NCBI RefSeq assembly: GCF_016865485.1 | Contig: NZ_AP024452.1 | Location: forward strand, 3,370,501 to 3,434,500 | Length of the DNA: 64,000 nucleotides | Source: Luteitalea sp. TBR-22 | GTDB lineage: Bacteria > Acidobacteriota > Vicinamibacteria > Vicinamibacterales > Vicinamibacteraceae | Direction: 5' to 3' | Made by a program: the position numbers and the translations under genes | Shown here: positions 9,592 through 17,820 of the stretch, one piece after another | Numbering within the stretch: position 1 is the first letter of the stretch | Layout of the letters: each line of letters begins with the position of its first letter | The notes under the pieces: generated by a model | What the model saw: only the letters and a program-made list of their open reading frames with translations | The model's database searches: none | Told to the model about the DNA's origin: nothing

Positions 9592-11304
9592 ATGGGCCAG
9601 CCCACCGCATCGCCTGATGCCTCATCGTCGCGCCCTGGCCGCTCGCCCCTGATCGCGCCCGCCCTTCAGGCGGTTGCCGCCATCGGCATGCTCGTCGCCG
9701 TCCTCACCTGGGCCACCGGCGGCTTCCAGACCTCGCTGGCCGGGCTCCGCCTCTCGTCATCGCACGTCCTGCGCCCGTTCGTCCTCGCGAGCCTCGCGTG
9801 GCTGGCCGGCCGCGCCCTCTCCGGCAGGGCGGCCCTCCCGTGGCCGGGCGCCGCCCGTCCCTGGCTGGTCGTCGCCCTCGCGGCGCAGGTCGCGTTCGTC
9901 GGCGTGCACCTGGCTCCGTACGCTGCGGCAGCCGACATGTACGGCTACGTGCAGCAGGCGTTCGACTGGCGCGCCGGCTCGCTGGTGCATCCCGAGTGGG
10001 TGACCGGACTCGGCGATCTGTATGCCGGCGCTGCCGTGCCCCTGGGCTATGTCTTCCGCTCGGCGCCGGTCCCCGCAGCCGTCGCGTTGTATCCGCCGGG
10101 CACGTCCCTGCACATGGCGCTGGCGAGCCTGGCGCATCCCTGGGCGATGTACCTCGTCTCGCCGCTGGCGGCCCTCGCGATGGTCTGGGGCACCTGGGCG
10201 CTCGGCCGACAACTCGGCGACGAGCGCACGGGGCCGGTGGCCGCACTGCTGGTCGCCACCTGCCCCATCGTCCTGGCCCAGGCGATCGTGCCGATGAGCG
10301 ACACCCTGGCCGCGGCGTACTGGACGGGCAGTTTCGTGTGCGCCGGTCGCGGGCCTGCCGGGCGTCGATGGGTCGCCGCGCTGCTGGCAGGGGCCCTGGC
10401 AGGCGCGGCCATCCTGGTGCGACCCAACCTCGCTCCTCTGGCCGCAGCCATCGCCTTGCGGGCCGTGCAGGTGCAGGGCTGGCGCGTCGCGAGCCTCGCC
10501 GTCACCGCGATGCTGCCCGCCGTCGGGTGGCTCGCCTGGCACCAGGCGACCCTCTATGGGGCGCCACTGGCCACAGGCTACGGCGCGCCCGGCCAACTGT
10601 TCTCGGTCGCACACGTGCCGACCAACCTTGCGCGCTACACCATGTGGCTGTGGCAGGCGCTGTCGCCGGTGACCGTCCTGGGCGGCGTCGCCTGGCTCGT
10701 CGGTCTGGTCCGCACCTCCCGCGTGCCCGCGGCGGTGGTGCTGCTTGCCGGCACCACGGTCGGGCTGTACCTCGTGTACCTGCCGTGGCCTCACTGGACG
10801 TTTGCCCGCTTCCTGCTTCCTGCCCTGCCCGTGCTGGTGGTGGGCGCGGTGATCACGTGGTCGGCGCTGACGGCGGCGCGGCCGTTGGTCTTCGCAGGGC
10901 TCGTGCTCATCGCCCTGGGCTGGCAACTGCACTTCACGGAGCGATCGGAGCTGCGGCACACGCGCACGGCGATGTCGCGGTTCGCCGAGTTGCCGGACCG
11001 GTTGAAGGCGGCCGGCCTCGACGGCGCGTTCGCCGCCACCCGACTCCACAGCGGCAGCCTCAGGTTCTACGGCGGACCACGCACGGTGCGCTGGGATCTC
11101 ATCTCGCGCGACGAGCTCGCTGCCGCGGCGCGCGCCGCGCGTGCGCAGGGGCGCAGGGCACTGCTCATCGACGACTCGGATGACCGCGACGCCTTCGAGG
11201 CGGCGTTCGGCCCGCTCACGTGCTGGGTGGATCCGGCAGCGCCACTGCTGACGCTCGAACGGCACGCGCAGGTACGTGTGTTCGCCCTGCAGCCGTCCTG
11301 CTGA
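9592..11304 (+). CDS. Polytopic membrane glycosyltransferase (GT-C fold)
   Basis: 570-residue integral membrane protein with about ten hydrophobic segments and a soluble C-terminal portion from about residue 440. The first lumenal loop has ADMYGYVQQAF, reminiscent of the acidic loop of ArnT/PMT-type (GT39/GT83) transferases, and VALYPPGTSLHMALA follows. The GT-C reading means transfer of a sugar from a polyprenyl-phosphate donor to an envelope acceptor, but donor and acceptor cannot be read. The start is the first ATG, with no clear Shine-Dalgarno. It ends 20 nt before the nth start, so co-transcription is possible, although nth has its own -10-like box. Confidence 0.65.
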   Translation: MGQPTASPDASSSRPGRSPLIAPALQAVAAIGMLVAVLTWATGGFQTSLAGLRLSSSHVLRPFVLASLAWLAGRALSGRAALPWPGAARPWLVVALAAQVAFVGVHLAPYAAAADMYGYVQQAFDWRAGSLVHPEWVTGLGDLYAGAAVPLGYVFRSAPVPAAVALYPPGTSLHMALASLAHPWAMYLVSPLAALAMVWGTWALGRQLGDERTGPVAALLVATCPIVLAQAIVPMSDTLAAAYWTGSFVCAGRGPAGRRWVAALLAGALAGAAILVRPNLAPLAAAIALRAVQVQGWRVASLAVTAMLPAVGWLAWHQATLYGAPLATGYGAPGQLFSVAHVPTNLARYTMWLWQALSPVTVLGGVAWLVGLVRTSRVPAAVVLLAGTTVGLYLVYLPWPHWTFARFLLPALPVLVVGAVITWSALTAARPLVFAGLVLIALGWQLHFTERSELRHTRTAMSRFAELPDRLKAAGLDGAFAATRLHSGSLRFYGGPRTVRWDLISRDELAAAARAARAQGRRALLIDDSDDRDAFEAAFGPLTCWVDPAAPLLTLERHAQVRVFALQPSC

Positions 11305-11311
11305 CGCCTGC

Positions 11312-11317
11312 TACCAT
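11312..11317 (+). promoter_or_regulatory. TAnnnT box 7 nt before nth (leaderless-type -10)
   Basis: TACCAT ends 7 nt upstream of the nth GTG and no Shine-Dalgarno is visible. A transcript starting about 7 nt after this box would begin at or next to the start codon. No good -35 is seen. Confidence 0.4.
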
Positions 11318-11324
11318 CCTTGGC

Positions 11325-12203
11325 GTGCCCCGCCGCGCGGCCCCCGCCTCCCCGACACCTGCTGCCGAGTCCGTACCGTTCGTGGACGCGCGAGCCGTCC
11401 TCGAGCGCTTGTTGCGGCACTACCCGGCTCCCGACACGGAACTGGCGTACCGCAACGCCTTCGAACTGCTCATCGCCACCGTCCTCTCGGCACAGTCCAC
11501 CGACAGGCGCGTCAACGAGACGACGCCGGCGCTGTTTGCCCGCTACCCCGACGCGCCTGCCCTCGCTGCCGCCGACCCGGCCGACGTCGAGCCGCTGATC
11601 CACGCCACCGGCTTCTTCCGGGTCAAGGCCAAGGCGATCATCACGCTGTCGCAACGCCTCGTCGCCGAGCATGCGGGCGACGTGCCGGCCGACATGGCTG
11701 CCCTCACGGCGCTGCCCGGCGTCGGTCGCAAGACCGCCAACGTCGTTCTCGGGCACGCCCTGGGCGTCCCGGGATTGCCGGTGGACCGGCATGTGCTGCG
11801 CGTGGCCGAACGCATCGGCCTCACGCACGAGACGACGCCGGAGGGTGTCGAGCGCGACCTGTGTGCGGCGCTGCCGCCCGCCGACTGGACGCGCCTGTCC
11901 GACGGCCTCATCCTCCACGGTCGGCGCGTGTGTCGGCCCAAGCCGCAGTGCGACGCGTGCGAGGTTGCCGACGTATGCCGGTATCCGTTCAAGGTGGGCG
12001 GACTGCGGCCGCTCGACCTCGTGGCGCCGGTGAAGAAGCGCGCCAGGGCGGCAGCATCCGGGAACATCGCTGACCGTCGACCTGGAAGGTCGACGGCCAC
12101 GAACCCACAACCTCCGAAGGCCGAAGGCCGCATGACGAAGGCCGTCCCCAAGGCCGTCCCGCCGCCCGTCAAGGCGAAGCCGGCGAAGGGCGGTGCCCGA
12201 TGA
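11325..12203 (+). CDS. nth: Endonuclease III (DNA glycosylase/AP lyase) with repeat-derived tail
   Basis: Base-excision repair enzyme that removes oxidised pyrimidines and cleaves abasic sites. The helix-hairpin-helix LPGVGRKTANVV carries the catalytic Lys and VDRHVLRV the catalytic Asp. The Fe-S loop reads CRPKPQCDACEVADVC, spacing Cx5Cx2Cx5C, one residue shorter in the first gap than the usual Cx6. A GTG at 11325 is used because the longer frame overlaps the glycosyltransferase gene. The enzyme core ends near residue 245; the last ~45 codons are not conserved-looking: they run through a type-B palindrome (12074-12096) and a Lys/Pro-rich stretch to a TGA that overlaps the next ATG by 4 nt. 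Total 292 residues against about 210-230 for the family. Confidence 0.93.
   Translation: MPRRAAPASPTPAAESVPFVDARAVLERLLRHYPAPDTELAYRNAFELLIATVLSAQSTDRRVNETTPALFARYPDAPALAAADPADVEPLIHATGFFRVKAKAIITLSQRLVAEHAGDVPADMAALTALPGVGRKTANVVLGHALGVPGLPVDRHVLRVAERIGLTHETTPEGVERDLCAALPPADWTRLSDGLILHGRRVCRPKPQCDACEVADVCRYPFKVGGLRPLDLVAPVKKRARAAASGNIADRRPGRSTATNPQPPKAEGRMTKAVPKAVPPPVKAKPAKGGAR
12074..12096. repeat. Type-B palindrome inside the nth coding sequence
   Basis: Perfect 10-bp arms CCGTCGACCT/AGGTCGACGG with loop GGA, the same hairpin found between genes elsewhere in the window. Here it is translated in frame near the C terminus of Nth. Confidence 0.8.
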
Positions 12204-12598
12204 CCCGCGACGAGTTCGCCAGCCTGATCGAGGAGGCCCTCGCGTTGATCCCGCCGGACTTCCGAGACGCGATGCGCAACATCGCGATCATCGTCGAGGA
12301 TCATCCGCCGCAGGAGATCCTCCACGAGATGGAGATCGAGCCGCCCGACACGCTCTACGGGCTGTACCTCGGCACGCCGATCACCGAGCGCCAGTGGGGC
12401 GACGGCAATCGCGAACCCGACCAGATCGTGCTGTACCAGGGGCCGCACGAGGAGGACGCCGTCAACGAGGACGACCTGGTCGCGATGGTCGCCGAGACCC
12501 TCATCCACGAGGTCGGCCACTACTTCGGCATGTCCGAAGAGGAGATCATGGAGGTCGAGGAGAAGTTCTGGGCGGAGCAGGACGGGGGCGGCGACTAG
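12200..12598 (+). CDS. Small zincin-like metallopeptidase family protein
   Basis: 132-residue protein of the small bacterial zincin family (PF06262-like). The zinc-binding helix HEVGHYFGMSEEE gives the HExxH pair plus a downstream acidic ligand, and the flanking EIEPPDTLYGLYLGTP is typical of the family. The in vivo substrate of these cytosolic proteins is generally unknown. The start codon overlaps the nth stop (ATGA) and its stop overlaps the rsmA start (TAGTG), so translation of nth, this gene and rsmA is probably coupled. Acidic overall (Glu/Asp-rich), with no signal peptide. Confidence 0.88.
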   Translation: MTRDEFASLIEEALALIPPDFRDAMRNIAIIVEDHPPQEILHEMEIEPPDTLYGLYLGTPITERQWGDGNREPDQIVLYQGPHEEDAVNEDDLVAMVAETLIHEVGHYFGMSEEEIMEVEEKFWAEQDGGGD

Positions 12599-13386
12599 TG
12601 CAGGCCCGCAAGCGCTTCGGCCAGCACTTCCTCGAGCCGGCCTGGATCGCCAAGATCGTCGCGGCCGTCGCGCCGAAGGCCGGGGAGGTGTTCCTCGAGG
12701 TCGGCCCGGGCCGCGGCCAGTTGACCGAGCCGATCGCGCGCACCGGCGCCGTGGTGCATGCGGTCGAGATCGACCGCGACCTCGTCGCCGCGTTACGGGC
12801 GCGAGCCATCCCGGGCGTCCACGTGCACGAGGGAGACTTCCTCGACGTGCCGCCGGAGGTCTGGTTCGCGGGGGAACGTCCGTACCGGATGGCCGCCAAC
12901 CTCCCCTACAACGTCTCGACGCCCATCCTCGGCCGCCTGCTCCGCCATGCCCGCGCCGGCCGGCTCGCCGACGCGTTCCTGATGCTGCAGAAGGAGGTCG
13001 CCGACCGACTGGTGGCCGTCCCTGGGACGCGCGACTACGGGCCGCTGGCCATCGCCATGGCTCAGCAGGCCGACGTCAGCCGCGTGCTCGTGCTGCCGCC
13101 CGGCGCCTTCCGGCCGCCGCCGAAGGTCCACTCCGCGGTGGTGCGGATGGTCTTCAGGCCCGACCGCGTCCCCGTCGCCGATCCGGCGCGCCTCGACGCG
13201 CTCGTCCGCCACGTGTTCACGCAGCGCCGCAAGATGCTCTCGAGCAGCCTCGGGGCGTTGGCGCGGGGCGAGGGCGCCGACGCGGGCGCGTGGTTGCGCG
13301 CCACCGACATCGACGGCACGCGCCGCCCCGAGACACTGACGCTCGAGGAATTCGCCCGCCTGGCCGACGCGTCCCGGGCGTTGTAG
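12598..13386 (+). CDS. rsmA: 16S rRNA (adenine1518/1519-N6)-dimethyltransferase
   Basis: KsgA/RsmA dimethylates two adjacent adenines in helix 45 of 16S rRNA late in 30S assembly, using S-adenosylmethionine. Start GTG at 12598 (shared base with the preceding stop) yields the typical N terminus QARKRFGQHFLE. Motif I is VGPGRGQLTEPI, the acidic motif II HAVEIDRDL and the catalytic NLPYNVSTPIL follow. Length 262 residues is normal. The stop TAG is the TAG of the GTAG repeat that begins immediately there, so the 3' end of the gene and the start of the palindrome coincide. Confidence 0.95.
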   Translation: MQARKRFGQHFLEPAWIAKIVAAVAPKAGEVFLEVGPGRGQLTEPIARTGAVVHAVEIDRDLVAALRARAIPGVHVHEGDFLDVPPEVWFAGERPYRMAANLPYNVSTPILGRLLRHARAGRLADAFLMLQKEVADRLVAVPGTRDYGPLAIAMAQQADVSRVLVLPPGAFRPPPKVHSAVVRMVFRPDRVPVADPARLDALVRHVFTQRRKMLSSSLGALARGEGADAGAWLRATDIDGTRRPETLTLEEFARLADASRAL

Positions 13387-13480
13387 GCGTCGACCTGCCC
13401 GTCGCGCAAGCGCGACGGCTACACCATGGGTAGGGCGGCGTGTCCCCCTGGATGTAGGCGTCGGCCTTGGCCGACGCGCC
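13383..13480. repeat. Cluster of GTAG/CTAC palindromes (types B, A, B)
   Basis: Three elements in a row after rsmA. 13383-13424: GTAG...hairpin CCGTCGCGC-AA-GCGCGACGG...CTAC. 13428-13450: a decayed type-A half (GGTAGGGCGGCGTGTCCCC). 13454-13480: GTAG plus hairpin GCGTCGGCC-TT-GGCCGACGC. The first GTAG supplies the rsmA stop codon. Confidence 0.75.
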
Positions 13481-13490
13481 CATTCAACTG

Positions 13491-13499
13491 TGCTATCTT
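13491..13499 (+). promoter_or_regulatory. Possible extended -10 promoter for the RNase J-ftsK-amidase run
   Basis: TGCTATCTT (TGn plus TATCTT) is the only good -10 between the repeats and the RNase J gene. No convincing -35 lies 16-18 nt upstream. It would give a leader of 160 nt or more; I see no named riboswitch in it. Confidence 0.35.
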
Positions 13500-13663
13500 C
13501 TTGCACGTTGTAGGACTTAGCGGTTTCAGCCCAACCCAGTGGGTCTGATTCCAGAGCGCCGGTCCTGGCTCCCGCCAGTCCCCCGGCTGTCCGTGTCCGC
13601 TGGCCCGGTCCCCCACCTTCGACCGGTGCACGTGGCGCAGCGCGTGTGAGTTCCGGACGCGGC

Positions 13664-15397
13664 ATGTCGCTGCGATCGGACGTGCTGTCGGCTCACGCCG
13701 ACGCTCTGGTGATTCGACGCGAGATGACCGTACCCGAGGCGCAGGCCCTGCCTGTCGACGTGGTGCCCCTTGGCGGGCTCCGCGAGTTCGGCATGAACAC
13801 GATGGCGATCACGTGTGGCGAGACCACCATCGTGATCGACGCCGGGGTCATGTTCGCCGAGCCGGACCTGCCCGGCGTGGACCTCGTGGTCCCCGACCTG
13901 GCGTACCTCGAGGGCCTCGGCCGCAAGGTCGACGCCGTGTTCCTCACGCACGGCCACGAGGATCACATCGGCGGGCTGCCCTACCTCATGCCGCTGGTCG
14001 CCGGCCCCGTGTACGGGTCGAAGCTGGCCCTGGCGCTGGTCGAGCACCGCCTCGAGCAGCACGCCATCGACGTGCGCGACCGGCTCAAGCCCGTCGCCCC
14101 CGGGGATCGCGTCCAGGTCGGCCCGTTCACCATCGAGTGCCTGCGCGTCACGCACAGCATGCCCGACTGCCTGGCGCTGGCGATCCACACGCCGCAGGGC
14201 GTGCTCGTGCACACCGGCGACTTCAAGATCGACCACACGCCGCTCGACGGCGATCGCACCGACCTGCCGCGACTGGCCGAACTCGGCCAGCAGGGCGTGC
14301 TCGCGCTGTTTGCCGACTCGACCAATGTCGATCGCCCCGGCGTTGCCGGCTCGGAACGCGACGTGATCGACGGCTTCGAGGAGATCTTCACCTCGACCGC
14401 CGGAAAGATCGTCGTCGCGATGTTCGCCTCGAGCATCCACCGGATGCAGGTGATCGTCGACCTCGCCGCGCAGTTCGACCGGCACGTGGCCTTCGTCGGC
14501 CGCGGCATGATCGACAACTCCGAGACCGCGCAGCGCCTCGGCTACCTGCGCATCCCGCAGGGCGTCGCCATCCGCGACTCCGAGGTGCGCGACTTCCCCG
14601 CCAGCGACGTCGTGTGCATCACCACCGGCACGCAGGGCGAGCCGGCCGCGGCGTTGTCGCGCATCGCCATCGACGACCACCGCTTCGTGAAGGTCGATGA
14701 CGACGACGTGGTGGTGTTCTCGGCGCGGGCGATTCCGGGCAACGAGCGCGCCATCGGCCGCGTCATGAACCACCTGGCGGTGCGCGGCGCCGACGTGATC
14801 TACGAGGGCCAGAAGCACGTCCACGTGTCGGGCCACGGCCACGTCGAGGAGCTGAAGCTGATGCACTCGCTGGTGCGGCCGAAGTACTTCGTGCCGATCC
14901 ACGGGGAGTACCGTCAACTGGCGCGGCACGCGCGCGTCGCGCAGGCGGTGTCGCGCACCACCGACGTGATGGTGATCGACAACGGCGACGTGCTGCGCTT
15001 CGACCGCGAGGGCGCCACCGTCGCCGGGCGGGCCGAGGTCGGCCGGCGCCTGATCGACGGCACGCGCACCGGCGAGGTCGCCGACGAGGTGCTGCGCGAT
15101 CGCCGGCACCTGGCCGGCGACGGGCTGATCGTGCCGATGCTCGCCGTCAACATGCAGACGGGCGCGCTGCAGGGCACGCCGGAGATCATCACGCGCGGCT
15201 TCGTGGTGGACGAGTCCTCCGAGCAGTTGCTGCGTGACGCGACGACGATGATCCGCGACGCCGTGCTGGCGGCCTCGGTCGAGGAACGGACGGACGTGGG
15301 GTTGCTGCGGGAGCGCGTGCGCGCGGAACTGCAGCGGGTGATGCGGCGCAAGGCGGGGCGACGCCCGCTGATCGTGCCGGTGGTGATGGAGATCTGA
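13664..15397 (+). CDS. rnj: Ribonuclease J (metallo-beta-lactamase/beta-CASP RNase)
   Basis: Processes and degrades mRNA and matures rRNA by 5'-3' exo- and endonuclease action. The metallo-beta-lactamase zinc motif HGHEDHIGG (around residue 95), HTGDFKID, the beta-CASP region (ADSTNVDRPG, GRGMIDNSE, TTGTQGEPAAALSRIA) and the RNase J-specific HVSGHGHVEELKLM and PIHGEYRQLARHA are all present. Length about 577. The start is uncertain: GTG 13646, ATG 13664 or ATG 13724 are all in frame without a clear Shine-Dalgarno; family N termini usually begin only 10-20 residues before PLGGLREFG, which would fit 13724. The stop shares one base with the ftsK ATG. Confidence 0.93.
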   Translation: MSLRSDVLSAHADALVIRREMTVPEAQALPVDVVPLGGLREFGMNTMAITCGETTIVIDAGVMFAEPDLPGVDLVVPDLAYLEGLGRKVDAVFLTHGHEDHIGGLPYLMPLVAGPVYGSKLALALVEHRLEQHAIDVRDRLKPVAPGDRVQVGPFTIECLRVTHSMPDCLALAIHTPQGVLVHTGDFKIDHTPLDGDRTDLPRLAELGQQGVLALFADSTNVDRPGVAGSERDVIDGFEEIFTSTAGKIVVAMFASSIHRMQVIVDLAAQFDRHVAFVGRGMIDNSETAQRLGYLRIPQGVAIRDSEVRDFPASDVVCITTGTQGEPAAALSRIAIDDHRFVKVDDDDVVVFSARAIPGNERAIGRVMNHLAVRGADVIYEGQKHVHVSGHGHVEELKLMHSLVRPKYFVPIHGEYRQLARHARVAQAVSRTTDVMVIDNGDVLRFDREGATVAGRAEVGRRLIDGTRTGEVADEVLRDRRHLAGDGLIVPMLAVNMQTGALQGTPEIITRGFVVDESSEQLLRDATTMIRDAVLAASVEERTDVGLLRERVRAELQRVMRRKAGRRPLIVPVVMEI

Positions 15398-17811
15398 TGT
15401 CGGCATCCGTGATGTCGCGACGCGCGAGCGAGGCGCTGGGCGTGGCGCTGTTCTTCGGCGCCCTGCTCTGGTTCGTGGCCCTGGTGAGCTACACGCCGGG
15501 CGATCCAGCCTGGTTCTTCTACGCCGGCCCGCCCAAGCAGGCCGCCAACTTCGCCGGCAGCTTCGGCGCCTTCGTGGCCGAGTCGTCGTTCCAGTTGCTC
15601 GGCTATGCCTCGTTCCTCGTGCCCGTGGTGCTGCTGGTCGCGGGCTGGCACTACTTCTGGTGCCGCACGCTCCCGGCCGGCTACACCAAGTCGATCGGCG
15701 CCGTCGTGCTGCTGCTCTGCCTGGCGGCGCTGCTCGGCCTCGCGGTCGGCTCGCCCCGCGCCGGCGACACGTCGGTGCCCGCCGGCGGACATCTCGGCGC
15801 CGTCCTCGCCGATCTCGCCGTCCACTACTTCAACCGCGCCGGCGGCGCCATCGTCATCCTCTCCACCGGCCTGCTGGGATTCATCCTGACGACGCAGGTG
15901 TCGCTCAGCGCCCTGTCGTCGGCTGCCGCCGAGAAGGTGCGGGCGCGGCTGACGACCTGGCAGGAGGCGCGCAAGGCCGCGCAGGAGGTGCGTCGCCGCG
16001 AGGAACAGCGCCGCGAGGTGATGAAGAAGCGGCTGCCCAACGCCTCGCCCGAGGACATCGATCGGATGATCAAGGGCAAGGGCAAGCCGGCCGCGACGAC
16101 ACCGGCGCCCCTTCAGGACCCGACGGAGGCCCTCGAGGAGACGCCGGTGGCCGCCCCGCCCGAGGATCGACGCCGGCCGCGGCCTCGCCCCGGCCCGACG
16201 CCGGCCGCGCCCGTGGCCAGCGCCAGCCCCGATCCCGCGCGCGTCGTGAAGGACCTGCCGGCGATCCGGCCGAAGGTGCCGTCGCGGCCGACGCCGGTGT
16301 CGCTCGACGAACCGGAACTGAAGGCGCCGGCCGAACGCAAGCCGGGCGCCTACACGCTGCCGCCGCTCGCCCTGCTCGACCCGCCGCAGGCCGAGCGCAA
16401 GGTGGACGAGCGCGAGCTGATGGACGCCGCGCGGCAACTGCAGGACAAGTGCCGCGAGTTCTCGGTCGAAGGCGACGTCGTGCAGATCCTGCCCGGTCCG
16501 GTCGTCACGACCTACGAGTTCAAGCCCGATGCCGGCGTCAAGTACAGCAAGATCACCGGCCTGTCCGAGGACCTCTCGCTGGCGATGCGCGCCGAGTCGG
16601 TGCTCATCGATCGCATCCCGGGCCGCAGCACCGTCGGCATCCAGATCCCGAACCCGCAGCGCGAGGCGATCTCCCTGCGCGAGCTGCTCGAGTCGGAGCC
16701 TTACCGCAAGTCGCCCTCGAAGCTGGCCGTCGCGCTGGGCAAGACCATCCACGGCGAGCCGTACGTCAGTGACCTCGCGACGATGCCGCACCTGCTGATC
16801 GCGGGATCGACGGGCACGGGCAAGTCCGTGGGCCTGAACGCGATGCTGACGAGCATCCTGTACCGGGCGACGCCCGATCAGGTGCGCTTCATCATGATCG
16901 ACCCCAAGCGCCTCGAACTCGGCATGTACGAGGACATCCCGCACCTGCTCACGCCAGTCGTGGTGGAGCCCAAGCTCGCCGCCAATGCGCTGCGCTGGGC
17001 CGTGCGCGAGATGGAAGAGCGCTACAAGACGCTCGCGGCGTTCGGCGTCCGCAACATCGAGCAGTTCAACCGCAACCTCAAGGCGGCCATGGAGGCTGGC
17101 GAGGTGCGGACCGACGCCAAGACCGGCGAGCCGTTCAAGCCGCTGCCGTTCGTGGTGGTGGTGATCGACGAGCTGGCCGACCTCATGATGGTGGCCTCCA
17201 ACGAGGTCGAGCAGTCGATCTGCCGCCTCGCGCAGATGGCGCGCGCCGTCGGCATCCACCTGATCCTCGCCACCCAGCGGCCGTCGGTGGACGTGATCAC
17301 CGGCCTGATCAAGGCCAACATGCCGTCGCGCATCTCGTTCCGCGTGTCGTCCAAGGTGGACTCGCGGACGATTCTCGACGCCAACGGCGCCGAGGCCCTG
17401 CTCGGCAAGGGCGACATGCTCTTCCTGCCGCCGGCCTCCTCGCGCGTGATGCGCCTGCACGGCGCCTACATCTCCGAGCAGGAGAGCGCGCGCCTCGCGA
17501 GCTTCCTGCGCAAGCAGGGCCAGCCGACCTACGACCGCTCGATCACCGACGAAGAGAAGTCGGGCGAGGCCGGCGGCGGTGGATTCGACAAGGACGACCT
17601 CTACGACGAGGCGGCGCGGATCGTGGTGTCCAGCGGACAGGCGTCGATCAGCTACCTGCAGCGCCGGCTGCGTATCGGGTTCAGCCGCGCGGCACGCCTC
17701 GTCGACATGATGGAAGCCGAAGGACTCGTCTCGAGCGGCCAGGGCGGCAAGGCCCGCGAGGTGCTCGTGGACAAGGACTACTTCGACGAGGTGGACGCGC
17801 AACTGCGCTGA
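15397..17811 (+). CDS. ftsK: DNA translocase FtsK/SpoIIIE family
   Basis: 804-residue septal DNA pump that clears chromosome ends during division. The N terminus has four to five membrane segments (about residues 12-180), followed by a Pro/Ala-rich linker with a charged helix (about 185-230). The motor carries Walker A AGSTGTGKSVGLN (about residue 470) and Walker B VVVVIDELADLMM. The C-terminal winged-helix gamma domain (about 730-800, DLYDEAARIVVSSGQAS) would read KOPS-like polar sequences. The ATG overlaps the RNase J stop by one base and an amidase gene follows after 9 nt, so a division/cell-separation gene is directly downstream. Confidence 0.95.
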   Translation: MSASVMSRRASEALGVALFFGALLWFVALVSYTPGDPAWFFYAGPPKQAANFAGSFGAFVAESSFQLLGYASFLVPVVLLVAGWHYFWCRTLPAGYTKSIGAVVLLLCLAALLGLAVGSPRAGDTSVPAGGHLGAVLADLAVHYFNRAGGAIVILSTGLLGFILTTQVSLSALSSAAAEKVRARLTTWQEARKAAQEVRRREEQRREVMKKRLPNASPEDIDRMIKGKGKPAATTPAPLQDPTEALEETPVAAPPEDRRRPRPRPGPTPAAPVASASPDPARVVKDLPAIRPKVPSRPTPVSLDEPELKAPAERKPGAYTLPPLALLDPPQAERKVDERELMDAARQLQDKCREFSVEGDVVQILPGPVVTTYEFKPDAGVKYSKITGLSEDLSLAMRAESVLIDRIPGRSTVGIQIPNPQREAISLRELLESEPYRKSPSKLAVALGKTIHGEPYVSDLATMPHLLIAGSTGTGKSVGLNAMLTSILYRATPDQVRFIMIDPKRLELGMYEDIPHLLTPVVVEPKLAANALRWAVREMEERYKTLAAFGVRNIEQFNRNLKAAMEAGEVRTDAKTGEPFKPLPFVVVVIDELADLMMVASNEVEQSICRLAQMARAVGIHLILATQRPSVDVITGLIKANMPSRISFRVSSKVDSRTILDANGAEALLGKGDMLFLPPASSRVMRLHGAYISEQESARLASFLRKQGQPTYDRSITDEEKSGEAGGGGFDKDDLYDEAARIVVSSGQASISYLQRRLRIGFSRAARLVDMMEAEGLVSSGQGGKAREVLVDKDYFDEVDAQLR

Positions 17812-17820
17812 GGACTCCGC

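Noticed and set aside
13500-13663. Riboswitch in the RNase J leader
   Set aside because: The region is long and GC-rich, but I could not match a known aptamer or a convincing terminator/antiterminator pair.
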